The notes beneath the pieces were generated by a model. The model searched no databases, was not told the DNA's origin, and saw only the letters and a program-made list of their open reading frames with translations. Shown piece after piece: positions 1-12,204 of a DNA stretch of 64,000 nucleotides. The stretch covers positions 1 to 64,000 of the forward strand of contig NZ_JACYOT010000013.1 of NCBI RefSeq assembly GCF_014858005.1. The letters run 5' to 3'. Each line of letters opens with the position of its first letter. Within the stretch, counting starts at the first letter, position 1. The position numbers were made by a program, and so were the translations under genes. Origin of the DNA: Propioniciclava soli. Its GTDB lineage: Bacteria > Actinomycetota > Actinomycetes > Propionibacteriales > Propionibacteriaceae.

Positions 1-2235
<2,235 letters not shown>

Positions 2236-2407
2236 GGGTGATCCTTTGAATCGCAGCGGACGGCGTCGTTGGTCGTCACTGCGCACACTACGCCGCGTAG
2301 TTGACGTGGTGGTCACTTCCACCAGATCGTCCGATTCGCAGCCCGCGCGGTGGGACGCCGCGCGCCCGTCCCGCCCCGTGACCGCCGGGTTTGCACACGC
2401 GTGGATA

Positions 2408-2429
2408 TTTGCAAGAATGGTGTTGCAAA
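2408..2429. promoter_or_regulatory. inverted repeat, candidate SufR operator
   Basis: TTTGCAA-N8-TTGCAAA is a perfect inverted repeat in the hppA/sufR intergenic space, ending 20 nt before the sufR start. Its position fits autoregulation of the suf operon by the Fe-S repressor SufR. The sequence shows the repeat; the binding partner is inferred. Confidence 0.5.
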
Positions 2430-2449
2430 AAACGGCCGGAGGAGGGGTG

Positions 2450-3133
2450 ATGGCGGACCAGCAGCGCACGACCGCGCCGGACCCCGTGCTCGAGGACGCC
2501 TCGACGCGCGACCGGGTGGCCCGCTCGATCCTCGAGCACGGGCCGTCCACCGCGGCGGAGCTCGCCGAACGCCTCCAGCTCACCCCGGCCGCGATCCGCC
2601 GGCACCTGGCGGTGCTGATCGAGGTGGGCCACCTGGGCTCTCGCGACCAGCGCGTCTACGGCCAGCGGGGGCGTGGGCGTCCGGCCAAGGTGTTCTACCT
2701 CACCGACACCGGCCGTGCCGAGTTCTACCAGTCCTACGACCAGCTCGCGATCCGTGCGCTGGAGTTCCTGCGCGACCGCGGCGGCGAGCAGGCCGTCGTC
2801 GCGTTCGCCGAGCAGACGATGCAGGAGGTCGCGCACCGGTTCGCCGATGACGACCGGGAATACGCCTCGCCCGTCGAGGCGTTGACCGAGGTGCTGAACG
2901 AGCAGGGGTTCGTCGCCTCGCTGCAGCCGGTCGCGTCCGGGACGCAGCTGTGCCAGTACCACTGCCCGGTCGCGCACGTCGCCCGCGAGTTCCCCGAACT
3001 CTGCGTGGCGGAGACGCGGATGTTTTCGGAGTTGCTGGGCAGTCACGTCCAGCGGCTCGCCACGATCGCCCATGGCGACGGGGTGTGCACCACGCACGTC
3101 CCGCGCCCGGTTCACCCAGAAAGGTCCGAGTAG
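2450..3133 (+). CDS. sufR: SufR-type Fe-S responsive transcriptional repressor
   Basis: First gene of the SUF operon, 227 aa. A winged helix-turn-helix occupies about residues 20-75 (TAAELAERLQLTPAAIRRHL), with the basic wing RGRGRPAK following. The C-terminal part carries Cys168, Cys172, Cys185 and Cys213, the kind of cysteine cluster SufR proteins use to bind an Fe-S cluster and sense cluster sufficiency. The start at 2450 is preferred over an in-frame ATG at 2417 because GGAGGGG lies just upstream of 2450. The stop codon abuts the sufB ATG with no intervening base, so translation is probably coupled. It likely represses the operon through the inverted repeat at 2408-2429. Confidence 0.93.
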   Translation: MADQQRTTAPDPVLEDASTRDRVARSILEHGPSTAAELAERLQLTPAAIRRHLAVLIEVGHLGSRDQRVYGQRGRGRPAKVFYLTDTGRAEFYQSYDQLAIRALEFLRDRGGEQAVVAFAEQTMQEVAHRFADDDREYASPVEALTEVLNEQGFVASLQPVASGTQLCQYHCPVAHVAREFPELCVAETRMFSELLGSHVQRLATIAHGDGVCTTHVPRPVHPERSE

Positions 3134-4570
3134 ATGACCCAGACCCAGGCGCCAGGCCTCGGTGCGACGCAGGACGAGCACCTCGAGGCGCTCGGCAAGT
3201 ACCGGTTCGGCTGGCACGACGCGGACTCCGCGGGTGCCTCCGCCCGCCGCGGCCTCAACCAGGACGTGGTGCGCGACATCAGCGCCCGCAAGGGGGAGCC
3301 GGAGTGGATGCTGCAGCGTCGCCTCCGCGGGCTCACGCTGTTCGACCGCAAGCCCATGCCCCAGTGGGGTGCGGAGCTGTCGGACATCGACTTCGACAAC
3401 ATCAAGTACTTCGTGAAGTCCACCGAGAAGCAGGCCGCCACGTGGGAGGACCTGCCCGAGGACATCAAGAACACCTACGACCGCCTCGGCATCCCCGAGG
3501 CCGAGAAGCAGCGGCTCGTGGCCGGCGTGGCCGCGCAGTACGAGTCGGAGGTCGTCTACCACAAGATCAACGAGGAGCTGGAGCGCCAGGGCGTCATCTT
3601 CCTCGACACCGACACGGGCCTCAAGGAGCACCCCGAGCTCTTCGAGGAGTACTTCGGCACCGTGATCCCGACCGGGGACAACAAGTTCAGCGCCCTCAAC
3701 ACCGCGGTGTGGTCGGGTGGCTCGTTCATCTATGTGCCTAAGGGCGTCCACGTGACGATCCCGCTGCAGGCCTACTTCCGCATCAACACCGAGAACATGG
3801 GGCAGTTCGAGCGGACGCTGATCATCGCCGACGAGGACTCCTACGTCCACTACGTCGAGGGCTGCACCGCGCCGATCTACAAGTCGGACTCGCTGCACTC
3901 CGCGGTCGTCGAGATCGTCGTGAAGAAGGGCGCCCGCGTCCGGTACACGACCATCCAGAACTGGTCGAACAACGTCTACAACCTCGTCACCAAGCGGGCC
4001 ACGTGCGAGGCGGGCGCGACGATGGAGTGGATCGACGGCAACATCGGCTCCAAGGTCACCATGAAGTACCCGGCCGTCTGGCTGCTCGGCGAGCACGCGA
4101 AGGGCGAGACCCTGTCGATCGCGTTCGCCGGCGAGGGCCAGCACCAGGACACCGGGTCGAAGATGGTGCACGCCGCGCCCCACACGTCGAGCTCGATCAT
4201 CTCCAAGTCGGTCGCGCGCGGCGGCGGACGGGCGTCCTACCGCGGCCTCGTCGAGGTGCAGCCGCAGGCGCACCACGCGGCGTCCAGCGTGAAGTGTGAC
4301 GCCCTGCTGGTCGACACGATCAGCCGGTCCGACACCTACCCGTACGTCGACGTTCAGGTCGACGACGTGTCGATGGCCCACGAGGCGACCGTGTCGAAGG
4401 TCTCCGACGACCAGTTGTTCTACCTGATGCAGCGCGGGATGGGCGAGGACGAGGCGATGGCGATGATCGTGCGCGGCTTCGTCGAGCCCATCGCGCGCGA
4501 GCTGCCGATGGAGTACGCCCTCGAGCTGAACCGCCTGATCGAACTGCAGATGGAAGGAGCCGTGGGCTGA
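3134..4570 (+). CDS. sufB: Fe-S cluster scaffold protein SufB
   Basis: 478 aa, the scaffold subunit of the SufBCD complex in the cytoplasm, on which Fe-S clusters are assembled with sulfur from SufS/SufU. Typical SufB blocks are visible: [25 protein letters not shown], the [14 protein letters not shown] segment and SSVKCDALL near the C-terminus. Length is that of an uninterrupted SufB; the intein that splits the mycobacterial gene is absent. Directly follows sufR and precedes sufD by 23 nt. Confidence 0.97.
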   Translation: MTQTQAPGLGATQDEHLEALGKYRFGWHDADSAGASARRGLNQDVVRDISARKGEPEWMLQRRLRGLTLFDRKPMPQWGAELSDIDFDNIKYFVKSTEKQAATWEDLPEDIKNTYDRLGIPEAEKQRLVAGVAAQYESEVVYHKINEELERQGVIFLDTDTGLKEHPELFEEYFGTVIPTGDNKFSALNTAVWSGGSFIYVPKGVHVTIPLQAYFRINTENMGQFERTLIIADEDSYVHYVEGCTAPIYKSDSLHSAVVEIVVKKGARVRYTTIQNWSNNVYNLVTKRATCEAGATMEWIDGNIGSKVTMKYPAVWLLGEHAKGETLSIAFAGEGQHQDTGSKMVHAAPHTSSSIISKSVARGGGRASYRGLVEVQPQAHHAASSVKCDALLVDTISRSDTYPYVDVQVDDVSMAHEATVSKVSDDQLFYLMQRGMGEDEAMAMIVRGFVEPIARELPMEYALELNRLIELQMEGAVG

Positions 4571-4593
4571 CGCCCGCGGAGAAGGACGAACAC

Positions 4594-5760
4594 GTGACCA
4601 TCACCGAAGCTCCCAACGTCTCGGCTGCCGTCGAGACCGTCGAGTCCCACCTCCACCCGAAGCCCAGCTTCGACCTCGCGGACCATCCGGTTCCGACCGG
4701 CCGCGAGGAGGTGTGGCGGTTCACCCCGCTGCAGCGCGTCCGGCCGCTGCTCGAGGAGCGGGGGACCGAGGACCGTGACGGCGACCCCGCCGTCGCGTTC
4801 ACCCTGCGGGCCCCCGAGGGCGTCGAGTCCGGCACCCTGGCGGCGGGCCAGGCCCCGCGCGGCACCGTGCTGGTGCCGGGCGACCGGCCGGCCGCCCTGG
4901 CCGACAGCGGCTGCGACGACGCCCGGTACCTCCGCATCCCCGCCGGCACCGAGATCGCCGAGCCCATCCGGCTCGCCGTCGAGGGCCGCGACGCGACCCG
5001 GCGGAGCAACGCCGTGCACGTCATCGTGGCCGAGCCCAACAGCTCCGCCACCGTGGTGTTCGACCACACCGGCTCGGCCCAGCAGCTCGAGAACGTCGAG
5101 ATCGACGTCCGCGAGGGCGCGCGGCTGACGTTCGTGTCGATCCAGGACTGGGCCGACGACACGGTGCACGCCGGCCAGCACGAGGCGCGGGTCGCCAAGG
5201 ACGCCTTCTTCCGGCACGTCAACGTGAGCTTCGGCGGCGACCTCGTCCGCCTGCACACGAACGTGAGCTACGAGGGCCCCGGCGGGCAGGCCGAGCTGTA
5301 CGGCGTGTACTTCGCCGACGCCGGCCAGCACATCGAGCACCGGCTGTTCGTCGACCACAACGCTCCGCAGACGAAGAGCAATGTCGACTACCGCGGCGCG
5401 TTGCAGGGTGACGACGCCCACTCGGTGTGGGTCGGCGACGTGCTGATCCGCAAGGTCGCCGAGGGTATCGAGACCTACGAGACCAACCGCAACCTCGTGC
5501 TCACCGAGGGCGCGCGCGCGGACTCCGTGCCGAACCTCGAGATCGAGACCGGCGAGATCGCAGGGGCGGGTCACAGCTCCACGACCGGCCGCTTCGACGA
5601 CGAGCACCTGTTCTACCTGACGAGCCGCGGCATCGACCCCGTCGAGGCCCGCCGCCTGGTCGTCATGGGCTTCTTCGTCGACATCATCCGCCGCATCGGC
5701 GTCACCGACGTGGAGGAGCGGCTCGTGGCCGAGGTCGAGCGCGAGCTGGGCCACGCATGA
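4594..5760 (+). CDS. sufD: Fe-S cluster assembly protein SufD
   Basis: 388 aa, paralogue of SufB and its partner in SufBC2D. It begins at GTG 4594 behind GGAGAAGGA. The variable N-terminal helical region (about residues 1-110) contains EVWRFTPL, a conserved SufD signature; the C-terminal beta-helix core has HNAPQTKSNVDYRGAL and the terminal HLFYLTSRGIDPVEARRLVV. The stop overlaps the next start as ATGA, indicating translational coupling to the Rieske protein. Confidence 0.96.
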   Translation: MTITEAPNVSAAVETVESHLHPKPSFDLADHPVPTGREEVWRFTPLQRVRPLLEERGTEDRDGDPAVAFTLRAPEGVESGTLAAGQAPRGTVLVPGDRPAALADSGCDDARYLRIPAGTEIAEPIRLAVEGRDATRRSNAVHVIVAEPNSSATVVFDHTGSAQQLENVEIDVREGARLTFVSIQDWADDTVHAGQHEARVAKDAFFRHVNVSFGGDLVRLHTNVSYEGPGGQAELYGVYFADAGQHIEHRLFVDHNAPQTKSNVDYRGALQGDDAHSVWVGDVLIRKVAEGIETYETNRNLVLTEGARADSVPNLEIETGEIAGAGHSSTTGRFDDEHLFYLTSRGIDPVEARRLVVMGFFVDIIRRIGVTDVEERLVAEVERELGHA

Positions 5761-6077
5761 GCTGGACGCGCGCGGCCGCCGTGGCCGAGCTCGCCGACGG
5801 CCAGCCGTTGAGCGTGGAGGTCGGTGACACGCTCGTCGCGCTGGTGCAGACGGAGGGGGAGGTCTTCGCCATCCGCGACGAGTGCAGCCACGCCCGCGTC
5901 ATGCTCAGCCACGGTGACGTGGACGGCTGCACCCTGGAGTGCTTCGCCCACGGCAGCCGCTTCGACCTGCGCACCGGCGAGCCGCTCGACCTGCCGGCCA
6001 CGCAACCCGTCCCCATCTACCCCGTCACCCTCGAGGGCGGCGACGTGCTCGTCGACCTCGACAACCCCCTCAACTGA
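5757..6077 (+). CDS. Rieske [2Fe-2S] ferredoxin within the suf operon
   Basis: 106 aa soluble protein with the Rieske ligands Cys43-x-His45 and Cys62-x2-His65 and the usual beta-sandwich spacing, resembling ferredoxin subunits of aromatic-ring dioxygenases. There is no oxygenase nearby; instead it sits between sufD and sufC, with its ATG overlapping the sufD stop. An electron-donor role in cluster assembly is an inference from position. The same insertion occurs in other actinobacterial suf operons. Followed by sufC after 27 nt. Confidence 0.93.
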   Translation: MSWTRAAAVAELADGQPLSVEVGDTLVALVQTEGEVFAIRDECSHARVMLSHGDVDGCTLECFAHGSRFDLRTGEPLDLPATQPVPIYPVTLEGGDVLVDLDNPLN

Positions 6078-6104
6078 TCGCAACCCGAACCAGGAGTTCC
6101 GCAC

Positions 6105-6861
<757 letters not shown>

Positions 6862-6869
<8 letters not shown>

Positions 6870-8133
6870 TTTCTCCCTGGCGGACGCGGTGCGTCCCGAC
6901 TTCCCGGTGCTGAGCCGGGAGGTCGGGGGGCACCCGTTGGCCTACCTGGACTCGGCGAACACGTCGCAGAAGCCGCGCGCGGTGATCGACGCGATGAGCG
7001 AGTTCACCGCGCTGCACAACGCCAACGTGGCGCGGGCGATGCACACCCTGGGTGGCGAGGCCACCGCCGGCTTCGAGGGTGGACGCGCCAAGGTCGCGGC
7101 CTTCGTCGGCGGGCGGCCCGAGGAGATCGTCTTCACCAAGAACGCCTCCGAGGCCCTCAACCTCGCCGCGCACACCCTCGGGCAGCACCTGCGGTTGGGG
7201 CCGGGGGACGAGGTGGTGATCTCCGTGATGGAGCACCACTCGAACATCGTGCCCTGGCAGCTGCTCTGCGAGCGCACCGGCGCCACGCTGCGCTGGTTCG
7301 ACATCACCGACGACGGCCGGCTCGATCTGGCGCGTGCCGAGGCCGAGGGCCTGTTCAATGAGCGCACCAGGATCGTCTCGCTGGCGTGGGTCAGCAACGT
7401 ACTCGGCACGGTGAACCCCGTCGTCGAGCTGGCCGCCCGCGCCCACGCGGTCGGCGCCACCGTGGTGCTGGACGCGGCGCAGGCCGTGCCGCAGCTCGGG
7501 GTGGACGTCGCGGCGTCCGGCGCCGACCTGGTGGCCTTCACCGGGCACAAGCTGCTCGGCCCGACGGGCATCGGCGTGCTCTGGGGCCGGTACGACCTGC
7601 TGGAGCAGTTGCCGCCGTTCCTCGGCGGGGGCGAGATGATCGAGATCGTCACGCTCGAGCGTTCCACCTACGCGCCGCCGCCCGCCCGCTTCGAGGCGGG
7701 GACGCCGCCCATCATCCAGGCCGTCGGTCTGGGCGCGGCGGTGGACTACCTCACCGGGGTCGGGATGGAACGGGTCCGGGACCACGAGGCCGCGATCACC
7801 GCGTACGCGTTGGAGCGGCTGGCGTCCGTCGAGGGCCTGACCATCCTGGGGCCGACCGAGCTGGTCGACCGCGGGGGAGCGATCTCGTTCACGCTCGCCG
7901 CGGCCGACGGCACCGACGTCCACCCGCACGACCTCATGCAGTTCCTGGACGCCCGCGGCATCGCCGTGCGCGGCGGTCACCACTGCGCCCGTCCGCTGCA
8001 CAAGCGGCTGGGGCGCGTGGCGTCCACCCGGGCGTCGGGCTATCTCTACACCACCCCGGACGAGATCGATCGGCTCGCCGAGGCGCTCGTCTACACGCGG
8101 GACTTCTTCTCGGGGGTGGCCCGTGTCCGTTGA
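6862..8133 (+). CDS. sufS: cysteine desulfurase SufS
   Basis: 423 aa PLP enzyme that takes sulfur from cysteine and passes it to SufU. The PLP lysine is Lys230 in FTGHKLLGP, paired His125-His126 sit in EHHSNIVPW, and the active-site Cys375 is in RGGHHCARPLH, the group II (SufS) pattern. The ATG at 6862 lies inside the sufC 3' end, giving translational coupling; an earlier in-frame ATG within sufC is less likely because it would extend the protein beyond the family start. The partner sufU follows. Confidence 0.96.
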
Positions 8134-8175
8134 GCACACCCCCGGCAGCGGCCGGGACACACGAGGGAGGCGCGC

Positions 8176-8676
8176 GTGAGCGTCGAGCAGATGTACCAGG
8201 AGATCATCCTGGACCACTACAAGGAGAAGCACCACGCCGGCCTGCGGAACCCGTTCGAGGCCGAGGTGAACCACGTCAACCCGAGCTGTGGGGACGAGGT
8301 GCTGCTCCGCGTCCACCTCGACGGCGACACGGTCGCCGACGTGAGCTACGACGCGGTGGGCTGCTCGATCTCGCAGGCCGCGACCTCGGTGATGACCGAC
8401 CTGGTCATCGGTCGCCGGATCACCGAGGCGATGGCGATCGCCGCCGCGTTCGCCGAGATGATGCACGGCCAGGGCAGGGTGGCCGGCGATGAGGACGTCC
8501 TCGAGGACGGCATCGCCTTCGCCGGAGTCGCCCAGTTCCCCGCCCGCGTCAAGTGCGCGCTGCTGGGCTGGTCGGCCTGGAAGGACGCGACCACCCAGGC
8601 CCTCGCGTCCACCCCCACGCCCCAGTCCACGGACACGACCGACCCGACCGACACGACCGACAAGGAGGATTCATGA
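8176..8676 (+). CDS. sufU: SufU zinc-dependent sulfur transfer protein
   Basis: 166 aa sulfurtransferase that accepts persulfide from SufS. The zinc ligands of the family are present: Cys38, Asp40, Cys63 and Cys127. The GTG at 8176 has GGGAGG upstream. The last 20 or so residues form a low-complexity Thr/Asp tail (TDTTDPTDTTDKEDS) not needed in the family; it is probably a disordered extension. The stop overlaps the sufT start. Confidence 0.95.
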   Translation: MSVEQMYQEIILDHYKEKHHAGLRNPFEAEVNHVNPSCGDEVLLRVHLDGDTVADVSYDAVGCSISQAATSVMTDLVIGRRITEAMAIAAAFAEMMHGQGRVAGDEDVLEDGIAFAGVAQFPARVKCALLGWSAWKDATTQALASTPTPQSTDTTDPTDTTDKEDS

Positions 8677-9083
8677 CCGACGCTCTCCGCCCGTCCGACC
8701 TGGTCAAGGACCAGTTCCCCGACGCTCCCGGCGTCGACGGCACCGATGCGGCCGCCGCACCCGTGGCGTCCGACCGGCCCAGCCAGGACGATCTCGAGGA
8801 GGCCATGCGTGACGTGGTCGACCCCGAGCTGATGGTCAACGTCGTCGATCTCGGCCTCGTCTACGGCATTCACCTCGACGACGACCTGAACTGCACGATC
8901 GACATGACGCTCACCTCGCCGACGTGCCCGTTGACCGACCGGCTCGAGTACGACACCCAGGTGGCCCTGGCCCCGCTGGTGAACTCCGCGACGATCAACT
9001 GGGTCTGGCTGCCGCCGTGGACGCTGGACAACATCACCGACGACGGCCGCGAGCAGCTGCGCGCGATCGGCTACAACCTCTGA
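8673..9083 (+). CDS. sufT: SufT/DUF59-type Fe-S maturation factor
   Basis: 136 aa. After a 40-residue low-complexity N-terminus, a MIP18/DUF59 domain runs from about residue 45 (LEEAMRDVVDPELMVNVVDLGLVYG) through TLTSPTCPLTD to the C-terminus. In actinobacteria this is the last suf gene and aids Fe-S protein maturation. ATG 8673 overlaps the sufU stop and has AAGGAGG upstream. Its last 13 bp overlap the 3' end of the convergent transporter gene. Confidence 0.93.
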   Translation: MTDALRPSDLVKDQFPDAPGVDGTDAAAAPVASDRPSQDDLEEAMRDVVDPELMVNVVDLGLVYGIHLDDDLNCTIDMTLTSPTCPLTDRLEYDTQVALAPLVNSATINWVWLPPWTLDNITDDGREQLRAIGYNL

Positions 9084-10393
9084 TCAGGCTCGCCAGCCGG
9101 CCCTGAACCCGCCTCGGACGCCTCCGGGGCGGGTTTTTCCCTTGCCGGGTCCGCCGCCGAGGAACCGCCCCCGCCCCGGGGCGCCCCACCCCGCGGTCCC
9201 TGTGGGTGGGCGCCCCCGGCGCGGGCGTCGTCCGCGTGGGCGTCCTGGGCGGCCACAGCGGACACGGCCCTGCCCGTGTCGGCCTCGCGGACGTTGCCGG
9301 GCTCGCTCACCGCGGCCAACACGTCGGGATTCGCGGTGGAGGGGTCGTTGGAGATGAACGCGTTGAGCCAGCGCAGGCGGGGGTCGTGGTCGACGAACAG
9401 GGCCTTGGCCAACAGGGTCATCGGCAGGGCGAGCAGGGCGCCCAGGGCCCCGAGCACCCAGCTCCACAGCAGCAGCGACAGCAGGGCGACCGTGGCGGTG
9501 ACGCCCACGGCGTCCCCGTTGAACTTGGGCTGGACGATCGACTGGATGACGAAGTTCGCCACGCTGTAGATGATCACCACGAGCAGGGCGGTGAGGGGGT
9601 CGTTGGCCAGCAGGGCCATGATGGCCGGCGGCACCAGGCCGATGACGAAGCCGATGTTGGGGATGTAGTTGGTGAGGAAGCTCAGGATGCCCCACACGAG
9701 CGCGAGCGGCACGCCCAGCCACATCAGCGCGATGACGTCGATGACCGCGACGATGAGGCCGAACACCGACGTGACCACCCAGTAGCGGCGGACGCCGAGC
9801 GTGTAGTCCATCACCGACAGCCACACGCGGGGCTGGTGGGCGTTGAGCGCCCGGTTGCGGGCCCCGAACGTGCTCGAGTCGATCGTCATCATGAAGATCA
9901 TCGTGACGAGCACCACGAGCAACGTGACGACCGAGGTCACCTCGCGCAGCAGGCCCTGGAGGAGGCCCGCGAAGTTGACGGGGTTGATCTGCTGCAGCTG
10001 GCGGCTGACCTCGGCCTCCGAGACGCCCCAGCTGCCCAGCCAGTCGACGGTCTGGCGGTACATCGTCCAGAACTGACCCTGGTAGCTCGGCAGCTCGGCG
10101 ATCAGCGAGGTGATCGCCCACGTCAGCATGTAGAAGAACGCGCCGAGGATGGTGAAGACCAGCAGCCCCAGCACGACGGAGGCCACCACGCGCGGCATCC
10201 CCGCCTCGATGAGCTTCGGTTGGATGGGGTAGGCGGCGATGAACAGGCTCACCGTCAGGAAGAACGGGCCGACGATGTCGTTGAACTCCCGCATCCCGAC
10301 CAGCAGGACGACCAGACCGGCCATCGTGACCACCGTCGACATCGCCGAGGGGCCCTGGATTCCCGGGGTGACCTTGTGGGTGCGTTCCGCCAT
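9071..10393 (-). CDS. AI-2E family transporter (UPF0118)
   Basis: 440 aa membrane protein. Several hydrophobic helices span about residues 18-345, with the soluble region after helix 3 and the YIPNIGFVIGLVPP motif typical of the family. Members export small solutes or autoinducer-2 or act as Na+/H+ antiporters; the substrate cannot be read here. Roughly the last 90 residues are a charged Ala/Gly/Pro-rich, probably disordered tail; that stretch also encodes the suf terminator on the other strand. The ATG at 10393 has no ribosome site but a TAGGCT box 6 nt upstream. Confidence 0.88.
   Translation of the reverse strand: MAERTHKVTPGIQGPSAMSTVVTMAGLVVLLVGMREFNDIVGPFFLTVSLFIAAYPIQPKLIEAGMPRVVASVVLGLLVFTILGAFFYMLTWAITSLIAELPSYQGQFWTMYRQTVDWLGSWGVSEAEVSRQLQQINPVNFAGLLQGLLREVTSVVTLLVVLVTMIFMMTIDSSTFGARNRALNAHQPRVWLSVMDYTLGVRRYWVVTSVFGLIVAVIDVIALMWLGVPLALVWGILSFLTNYIPNIGFVIGLVPPAIMALLANDPLTALLVVIIYSVANFVIQSIVQPKFNGDAVGVTATVALLSLLLWSWVLGALGALLALPMTLLAKALFVDHDPRLRWLNAFISNDPSTANPDVLAAVSEPGNVREADTGRAVSAVAAQDAHADDARAGGAHPQGPRGGAPRGGGGSSAADPAREKPAPEASEAGSGPAGEPDQRL
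9106..9138 (+). terminator. rho-independent terminator of the suf operon
   Basis: AACCCGCC pairs with GGCGGGTT around a 14-nt loop and is followed by a run of T. It lies 22 nt after the sufT stop and wholly inside the C-terminal coding region of the opposite-strand transporter gene. Confidence 0.85.
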
Positions 10394-10399
10394 GGCGGC

Positions 10400-10405
10400 A
10401 GCCTA
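10400..10405 (-). promoter_or_regulatory. -10 box, leaderless promoter of the AI-2E transporter gene
   Basis: TAGGCT on the minus strand, 6 nt before the ATG at 10393. Confidence 0.5.
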
Positions 10406-10464
10406 GTGCCGGCGGCCGACGTTTCCGTCCGCCCCCGGGGTGAGCCGCCGGTGCCCTGAGCCGG

Positions 10465-10470
10465 TAGAGT
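10465..10470 (+). promoter_or_regulatory. -10 box, leaderless promoter of the ABC-F gene
   Basis: TAGAGT, 8 nt before the GTG at 10479; no Shine-Dalgarno sequence is visible. Confidence 0.5.
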
Positions 10471-10478
10471 GGATCCTC

Positions 10479-12080
10479 GTGATTGTCGCCCGGGAGCTCG
10501 CCGTGTCCGTGGGCGCGCGCACCCTGTTGGAACCCACGTCCTTCCAGATCGCCGCGGGCGACCGTGTCGGCCTCGTCGGCCGCAACGGGGCGGGCAAGAC
10601 CACGCTGACGCGCATCCTGGCCGGCGAGGGGCAGGCCTCCGGCGGAGCCGTGCAGAGCACCGGGCTCGTCGGCTACCTGCCGCAGGATCCCCGCACCGGC
10701 GACCTCGACGTGTGGGCGCGTGACCGCATCCTCTCCGCCCGTGGGCTCGACACCATCCTGACGCGCCTCGAGACGCACTCCGGTGCCATGGCGTCGGCCA
10801 CCGACGATGACGCGCGCGACGCGGCGATGGCGAAGTACGCCCGCGCCGAGGCCGAGCTGGCGTCCGCCGGCGGTTACGGCGCCGAGTCCGAGGCCGCGCG
10901 CATCGCGGCCAACCTGGGCCTGCCCGAGCGCGTGCTCACCCAGCCGATCCGCACCCTGTCGGGCGGTCAGCGGCGGCGCGTCGAGCTGGCGCGCATCCTG
11001 TTCTCCGGTGCCGACGTGCTCCTGCTGGACGAGCCCACCAACCACCTCGACGCCGACTCGGTCGTCTGGTTGCGCAGCTTTCTCGCCAACTACCCGGGTG
11101 GCGTCCTGGTGATCAGCCACGACACGGGCCTGTTGGACGCCGTCGTCACCAAGGTGTTCCACCTGGACGCGAACCGCGCCGAGCTCGACCAGTACGCGTT
11201 GACGTGGAAGAAGTACCTCGTGCAGCGCGAGGTGGACGAGAAGCGACGGCGGCGCGAGCGGGCCAACGCCGAACGCAAGGCGGGCCGGCTGTTCGAGCAG
11301 GCCGAGAAGATGGGCGCCAAGGCCACCAAGGCGGTCGCCGCGCAGAACATGGCGCGCCGCGCGGAGAAGCTGCTGGCCGCCACCGAGGGTGAGCGGGTGG
11401 CCGACAGGGTGGCGAAGATCCGTTTCCCCGATCCGGCGCCGTGCGGCAAGGTGCCGCTCACGGCGTCCGACCTCTCGAAGAGCTACGGGTCGCTGGAGGT
11501 GTTCACCGGGGTCGACCTGGCGATCGACCGCGGCGCCAACGTGGTGGTCCTCGGCCTGAACGGGGCGGGCAAGACCACGCTGCTGCGCCTGCTGGCCGGT
11601 GTCGAGGAGTCCGACACCGGGGAGGTCACTCCCGGGCACGGGCTGCGCCTGGGCTACTACGCCCAGGAGCACGAGACCATCGACGTGCACCGCTCCGTGC
11701 TGGAGAACATGGTGTCGGCGTCGCCGGGGCTGGACGACACGCAGGTGCGCAAGATCCTCGGGTCGTTCCTGTTCACGGGCGACGACGTCGACAAGCCGGC
11801 GCGCGTGCTGTCGGGCGGGGAGAAGACGCGCCTGGCGCTCGCCATGCTGGTGGTCAGTGCCGCCAACGTGCTGCTGCTCGACGAGCCGACCAACAACCTC
11901 GACCCGGCGTCGCGGCGCGAGGTGCTGGAGGCGATCCGGACGTACGCGGGCGCGGTGATCCTCGTGACGCACGACGAGGGCGCCGTCGAGGCCCTGCAGC
12001 CCGACCGGGTGCTGCTGTTGCCCGACGGTGACGAGGACCTCTGGAACCCCGAGTACGTGGAGCTGATCTCCCTCGCCTGA
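10479..12080 (+). CDS. ABC-F family ribosome-associated ATPase
   Basis: 533 aa with two nucleotide-binding domains and no membrane segments. First Walker A GRNGAGKTT at residues 34-42, first signature LSGGQRRR; second Walker A GLNGAGKTT, second signature LSGGEKTR, both Walker B motifs LLLDEPTN. The linker between domains is a charged helical hairpin (residues about 245-310), the part that reaches into the ribosome in ABC-F factors. It may be a translation factor or an antibiotic-resistance type; sequence reading does not decide. GTG 10479 is chosen because upstream in-frame codons would cross the promoter box. Orthologue position resembles Rv1473 downstream of the mycobacterial suf genes. Confidence 0.92.
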   Translation: MIVARELAVSVGARTLLEPTSFQIAAGDRVGLVGRNGAGKTTLTRILAGEGQASGGAVQSTGLVGYLPQDPRTGDLDVWARDRILSARGLDTILTRLETHSGAMASATDDDARDAAMAKYARAEAELASAGGYGAESEAARIAANLGLPERVLTQPIRTLSGGQRRRVELARILFSGADVLLLDEPTNHLDADSVVWLRSFLANYPGGVLVISHDTGLLDAVVTKVFHLDANRAELDQYALTWKKYLVQREVDEKRRRRERANAERKAGRLFEQAEKMGAKATKAVAAQNMARRAEKLLAATEGERVADRVAKIRFPDPAPCGKVPLTASDLSKSYGSLEVFTGVDLAIDRGANVVVLGLNGAGKTTLLRLLAGVEESDTGEVTPGHGLRLGYYAQEHETIDVHRSVLENMVSASPGLDDTQVRKILGSFLFTGDDVDKPARVLSGGEKTRLALAMLVVSAANVLLLDEPTNNLDPASRREVLEAIRTYAGAVILVTHDEGAVEALQPDRVLLLPDGDEDLWNPEYVELISLA

Positions 12081-12204
12081 GGATTCGACGGGGCCGTCCC
12101 GGGCCCGCCGTAGGGAAATCGTTACCTCGCAAATCCGCACCCGTCGCCCCCCGCGGTGTTAGGTTGACGAGCACATTCGTTACCCCCGACGAAGCGAGGT
12201 GCGC

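Noticed and set aside
3134-4570. Intein in sufB
   Set aside because: The scaffold sequence is continuous at 478 aa, with no splicing-domain motifs.
10440-10481. Upstream GTG start for the ABC-F gene, and a resemblance to a CCCTGAGCC-type dispersed repeat
   Set aside because: The extension runs over the promoter box and is not part of the family; similarity to the repeat is short and imperfect.
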